DNA from: DASTHS01 sp035718085
GTDB lineage: Bacteria; Actinomycetota; Acidimicrobiia; Acidimicrobiales; Palsa-688
DNA length: 17,922 nucleotides
Reading direction: 5' to 3'
Assembly (NCBI GenBank): GCA_035718085.1
Contig: DASTHS010000015.1
Coordinates: 1 to 17,922, forward strand
The notes beneath the pieces were generated by a model, which saw only the letters and a list, made by a program, of their open reading frames with translations, was not told where the DNA came from and did not search any database. The position numbers and the translations under genes were made by a program. This document shows positions 15,660 to 17,922 of the stretch, piece by piece (within the stretch, counting starts at the first letter, position 1; each line of letters opens with the position of its first letter).

Positions 15660-16439
15660 GTGACGCCGTTGCCGGCTCCGGGGATCTCGCCGCTGCGGCA
15701 GATCGAGCAAGCGGTGCAGGCGCGCGCCAAGGCGCTGGCCCTCGACGCCGGTGGGGCGGGGGCCGAGCACGCCCTGGCCGCCCTGGTGGCCGAGGAGCTG
15801 GCCACCTGGCGCCACGAGTACCAGCGGGGGCGGCGGGAGGTCGACGTCGCCGAGCCCGACGTGCTCGCCGAGCGGGCCCTGCGCAACCTGACCGGCTACG
15901 GGCCGCTGCAACCGCTGCTCGACGACCCCGACGTGTGGGAGATCGCCGTCAACGCCCCCGACGCCATCTTCGCCCGCCGCCACGTCGGCGTGTCGGGGTG
16001 GCACGACGAGGTGTTCCACGACGACGACCACGTGCGCCGGGTGCTCACCAAGCTGCTCGACGACGCCGGCACCTCGCACCGAAGCCTCGACCCCGCCGAA
16101 GGGCTGCAGGACGCCCAGCTGGCCACCGGTGCGCGCCTGCACCTGGTGCACGACGACATCGGCCGCGACGGCCACGTGCTCGTCAACATCCGCAAGTACA
16201 CCGGCCTCGCCCACCGACGGCTGGGGGAGCTGGTGGCCCTCGACATGCTCGACGAGCGGGCCGCCGCCTTCCTCCGCGCCGCTGTGCGCGCCGGGCTGTC
16301 GGTGGTGGTCGCCGGCGCCCCCGGATCGGGCAAGACCACCCTGCTGTCGTGCCTGGCCGCCGAGCTCGACCCCGCCCTGCGGGTCGTGGTCGCGGAAGAG
16401 GTGTTCGAGACCACTGTCGATCTCCCCAACGCAAGCTAG
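15660..16439 (+). pseudogene. Truncated Tad/CpaF-type secretion ATPase (C-terminal half missing)
   Basis: A 259-aa open frame matching the first part of CpaF/TadA hexameric ATPases that power tight-adherence or type II/IV secretion pili. The N-terminal domain is present (ALRNLTGYGPLQPLLDDPDV, then EIAVNAPDAIF, ARLHLVHDDIGRDG and NIRKYTGL). Walker A, GAPGSGKTT, is near residue 219, followed by VVVAEEVFET and DLPN. The family then continues with Asp/His boxes and Walker B (GEVRDxE) to about 400-470 residues. Here the frame ends at Asn-Ala-Ser-stop straight after DLPN, and nothing like the missing part follows in any frame. ATP hydrolysis is therefore unlikely. The break coincides with the drop in GC. 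GTG 15660 was chosen because of the promoter; the frame stays open upstream only as a shadow. A contig misjoin is possible. Confidence 0.82.
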
Positions 16440-16458
16440 ATAGAAGCGAAGCCGGGCC

Positions 16459-16464
16459 TACGGT
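16459..16464 (+). promoter_or_regulatory. Putative -10 element (TACGGT), leaderless start of the 69-aa gene
   Basis: TACGGT ends 7 nt before GTG 16472. No ribosome site is visible. The -35 region would overlap the end of the truncated ATPase frame and is weak. Confidence 0.4.
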
Positions 16465-16471
16465 GACCCCT

Positions 16472-16681
16472 GTGAACTGGCAGCAGGACGCGGACCGGGT
16501 CTGGACGTACAGGGGACCCGGCGGCGACCTTCTGGCCGCAGTGACCCAGCTAGGGCCGTACATCGGCTACCCCGAGCCGGTCTTCCAGACCTCGGGGCGG
16601 TTCATCGACCAAGTGATGCGCTACGGCACCCTTGCCGAAGCCCAGAGCGCTGTCGAAGACCTCGTCCGCCGCAACAGCTGA
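16472..16681 (+). CDS. Small orphan protein (69 aa)
   Basis: A 69-aa soluble protein that I do not recognise. It starts MNWQQDADRVWTYRGPGG and has a central LGPYIGYPEPVFQTSGRF with several aromatics. It ends in a helical EAQSAVEDLVRRNS. Its coding reality rests on the leaderless-type -10 upstream, balanced amino-acid content and its exact fit between the ATPase remnant and the minus-strand operon. It sits in the lower-GC segment. A 9-bp direct repeat (CCGGGCCTA, 16452-16460 and 16682-16690) flanks it. No membrane segment or signal peptide is seen. Confidence 0.6.
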   Translation: MNWQQDADRVWTYRGPGGDLLAAVTQLGPYIGYPEPVFQTSGRFIDQVMRYGTLAEAQSAVEDLVRRNS

Positions 16682-16714
16682 CCGGGCCTAAGCCTGCTCT
16701 GGCGCGGGGTGTAT

Positions 16715-16731
16715 GGCGCTAGGTCAGCGCC
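16715..16731. terminator. Small hairpin between convergent genes
   Basis: GGCGCT and AGCGCC form a 6-bp stem with a 5-nt loop over the stop codon of the DUF2283 gene, 33 nt after the 69-aa gene. No T-run follows on either strand. It may mark the end of one or both transcripts, but the support is weak. Confidence 0.25.
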
Positions 16732-17027
16732 GGCACCCGGCCGGCGGGTCCCCACACGTGCGGAGTCCGGCGGTCGGTCACTCGGCCGAACGCTTGGGCC
16801 ACGGTGTTCAGGTAGCCGCTCGGGCCATCGCCAAGGTCGGCAAAACCGTCGAACACGGCGGTCACGTCCCAACGCTCAAGGTTCAGTACCTCGACCCCGA
16901 CGGGCCGTCCGCCGTTGTCAACGTCGACCACGCTGCCATCTTCCATCTCGATCTGGTCGACAACCTGACGGCCTTCAGCCAGGTAGATGTAGAGGACCTG
17001 CTCCGACACGTCGAAGGAGTACCTCAA
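16719..17027 (-). CDS. DUF2283 domain protein (antitoxin-like partner)
   Basis: A 102-aa protein. Residues 1-50 match the DUF2283 pattern: MRYSFDVSEQVLYIYLAEG, then an acidic strand (DQIEMEDGSVVDVDNGG) and RPVGVEVLNLERW. The family is small, all-beta, of unknown function and often found next to DUF4258 genes. The C-terminal 50 residues (from VFDGFADLGDG) extend beyond the usual length and are unrecognised. The ATG overlaps the DUF4258 stop as ATGA, so the two are translationally coupled. By analogy with such pairs it could be an antitoxin, but this is inferred; the order here is toxin-like gene first. Confidence 0.78.
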   Translation of the reverse strand: MRYSFDVSEQVLYIYLAEGRQVVDQIEMEDGSVVDVDNGGRPVGVEVLNLERWDVTAVFDGFADLGDGPSGYLNTVAQAFGRVTDRRTPHVWGPAGRVPALT

Positions 17028-17257
17028 GGACGGTCCCTCCAGTACGTGGTGATGATGTGGGTCCGATCGGTCGCGCTGACGACGACCTTGAGCATCGGCT
17101 TCTGTCCTCCGCTCACGTAGCCAACATAGGACAGCTTGCCGGGGTCCCCGGCGTCGGGCTGGCCGATGGGTCGAGTCAGGACGTCCTTGACCTGTTGCTC
17201 GGTCACGGCTCGCAACGCCATCCGGTCGAGGGCATGGTCCGCATAGGTCAGGTCCAT
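17024..17257 (-). CDS. DUF4258 domain protein (RelE/MqsR-like putative toxin)
   Basis: A 77-aa protein with the DUF4258 layout: TYADHALDRMALRAVTEQQV (4-23), then VKDVLTRP, a variable loop, and LKVVVSATDRTHIITTYW near the end. The HA-x-x-RM-x-x-R start and the IITTYW strand are typical. The compact alpha/beta shape resembles RelE- or MqsR-type toxins, but no catalytic residues can be claimed. ATG 17257 shares one base with the upstream stop (TGATG). GTG 17260 would give a GTGA overlap and GTG 17287 a longer Gly-rich N-terminus; the domain starts at once after the ATG, so that is preferred. It is the middle gene of a three-gene operon in a low-GC accessory segment. Confidence 0.78.
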   Translation of the reverse strand: MDLTYADHALDRMALRAVTEQQVKDVLTRPIGQPDAGDPGKLSYVGYVSGGQKPMLKVVVSATDRTHIITTYWRDRP

Positions 17258-17670
17258 CACCCGGCCCCCGCCGCCGGAAGGAGCCACAGCGACATCGACG
17301 CCAGGATCTCGTCGTCCACCCTGACTTCGACTAGGTGCTCGCCGAAGTCCTCAACGACGAACGGGAGTGGGAGGACACCGGCGCTTCGAATGGCACCGGG
17401 ATGAGTGTTGGACCCCCTGAGGGGCACTACGAGTGAACGGATGTCGGCGAGGCGATCCCCCGCCTGCGTTCGCACGCCGATACCTAGCCGGTGGCCTTGG
17501 GCGAGCTCGTTCTCACCCCACGCCACTTGGAGTACGACGGTGATCTGCAAGGGGGCGGGTAGTGGTTCTGCGACAGCGACCCCGTTGATGCCGGCACCTA
17601 GTATCGACTGCGTACCGTCTGCGTTCGAGATGGCCGAATGGCAGAGAAGGGCGTGCTCCAATCGAGCCAT
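17257..17670 (-). CDS. DUF6941-like protein
   Basis: A 137-aa protein that starts MARLEHALLCHSAISNADGT, then a SILGAGINGVAV strand. This resembles the small actinobacterial DUF6941 family (M-x-x-x-x-ALLCE, then a short beta strand ending in G). My identification is from memory of that N-terminal pattern. The rest is beta-rich, with LQITVVLQVAW, LPLPFVVEDFGEHLVEVRVD and a hydrophobic end. No catalytic residues are evident, and no signal peptide or membrane helix is present. The ATG 17670 start fits a TAGGCT element 7 nt upstream. It is the first gene of the minus-strand operon and is joined to the DUF4258 gene by TGATG. Function unknown. Confidence 0.7.
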   Translation of the reverse strand: MARLEHALLCHSAISNADGTQSILGAGINGVAVAEPLPAPLQITVVLQVAWGENELAQGHRLGIGVRTQAGDRLADIRSLVVPLRGSNTHPGAIRSAGVLPLPFVVEDFGEHLVEVRVDDEILASMSLWLLPAAGAG

Positions 17671-17677
17671 GCGGCGG

Positions 17678-17683
17678 AGCCTA
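17678..17683 (-). promoter_or_regulatory. Putative -10 element (TAGGCT) for the accessory operon
   Basis: On the minus strand TAGGCT ends 7 nt before ATG 17670, again at leaderless distance and without a ribosome site. The -35 region is unconvincing. It is divergent from the partial HTH gene 45 bp away. Confidence 0.4.
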
Positions 17684-17713
17684 GGTGGAGAAGCTCTTCG
17701 GCGCTCAGCCGGT

Positions 17714-17719
17714 CACACT
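17714..17719 (+). promoter_or_regulatory. Putative -10 element (CACACT) for the partial HTH gene
   Basis: CACACT has A2 and T6 of the TAnnnT pattern and ends 8 nt before ATG 17728. A GAGGGG lies only 2 nt before the ATG, too close to be a normal ribosome site. Confidence 0.3.
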
Positions 17720-17727
17720 GAGGGGCG

Positions 17728-17922
17728 ATGCACGGCGACGAGCTGACCGACGAGCCGTCGCCCCCGAAGCGGAAGTGGCGGCAGCCAACCCCGGCGGCGC
17801 GCGACTGGCGGCTGGCGAGGGAGCGGCAGTGGGTGGAGGTGGCGACGGCGGCCGAGCTGCTCGAGGTTGATCCGTCCGAGGTGCTGAGGATGATCGACGC
17901 CGGGGAGCTGGCCGGCTACCTG
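17728..17922 (+). CDS. Partial HTH/excisionase-like DNA-binding protein, truncated by window end
   Basis: The first 65 residues of a protein that runs off the window. A basic N-terminus (PPKRKWRQPTPAARDWRLAR) precedes WVEVATAAELLEVDPSEVLR (about 35-54) and MIDAGELAGYL. This matches MerR-like or excisionase-family HTH domains (HTH_17), which have the form v-EAA-ll-v-xxxxV-xxxI-xxGeLxay. Composition is GC-rich like the core genes, unlike the preceding accessory operon. Such proteins act as excisionases or as small transcription regulators; which of the two cannot be told without the rest. Confidence 0.65.
   Translation, partial: MHGDELTDEPSPPKRKWRQPTPAARDWRLARERQWVEVATAAELLEVDPSEVLRMIDAGELAGYL

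Noticed and set aside
15129..16214. 361-codon minus-strand frame that would fuse the Q-rich protein to an N-terminal extension
   Set aside because: The extension is antisense to the Tad ATPase and crosses its promoter; ATG 15596 gives a sensible start.
16713..17404. Plus-strand open frames opposite the DUF operon
   Set aside because: The minus-strand frames match known small families, overlap as an operon and have a promoter; the plus frames have no domain.
16425..17730. Attachment-site repeats bounding the low-GC segment
   Set aside because: I compared the two edges by eye and found no shared repeat long enough to propose att sites, and no integrase is present in the window.

Overview
The window is very GC-rich, with strong third-position G/C bias and tightly packed, overlapping genes. 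The gene content points to a high-GC actinobacterium: a FolP2-type DHPS homologue, an actinobacterial HelD/HelR, hrcA-dnaJ-rsmE in that order, and a Tad-type ATPase. Frequent GTG starts with a TAnnnT element 7-11 nt upstream and no Shine-Dalgarno also fit an actinobacterium that uses leaderless mRNAs. An Acidimicrobiia-like lineage is my guess; it is not proven from sequence alone.

1-5742: a four-gene plus-strand unit (folP2-like, holA, a TauE/SafE permease, a HelD-type RNA polymerase-remodelling ATPase) is coupled by GTGA, ATGA and TGATG overlaps. It meets rpsT tail to tail, and the two stop codons interlock in one CTAG. rpsT lies behind a cytidylate-kinase-like gene on the minus strand.

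5743-10000: lepA (EF4) and a class I photolyase on plus are followed by a convergent aldo/keto reductase that overlaps the photolyase by 20 nt.

10029-12054 (minus): three genes coupled by GTGA overlaps encode a secreted protein with a WxL-like C-terminus, a secreted protein with a C-terminal membrane anchor, and a small protein with an LATTG sortase-like motif. The layout recalls the Csc/WxL surface-complex loci of Firmicutes. It is the best candidate here for an undescribed system.

12207-15119 (plus): hrcA, dnaJ and rsmE form a conserved heat-shock repressor, chaperone and rRNA methyltransferase block.

15129-17922: a Q/P-rich coiled-coil protein with 18-bp repeats is divergent from a Tad/CpaF-type ATPase that stops right after its Walker A region. 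Base composition then falls and an accessory segment follows: a 69-aa orphan, then a minus-strand operon of a DUF6941-like protein, a DUF4258 protein and a DUF2283 protein (a toxin-antitoxin-like pair). Composition rises again at a partial HTH/excisionase-like gene that runs off the end. No rRNA, tRNA, CRISPR or transposase was seen, and no gene-free stretch exceeds 300 bases.
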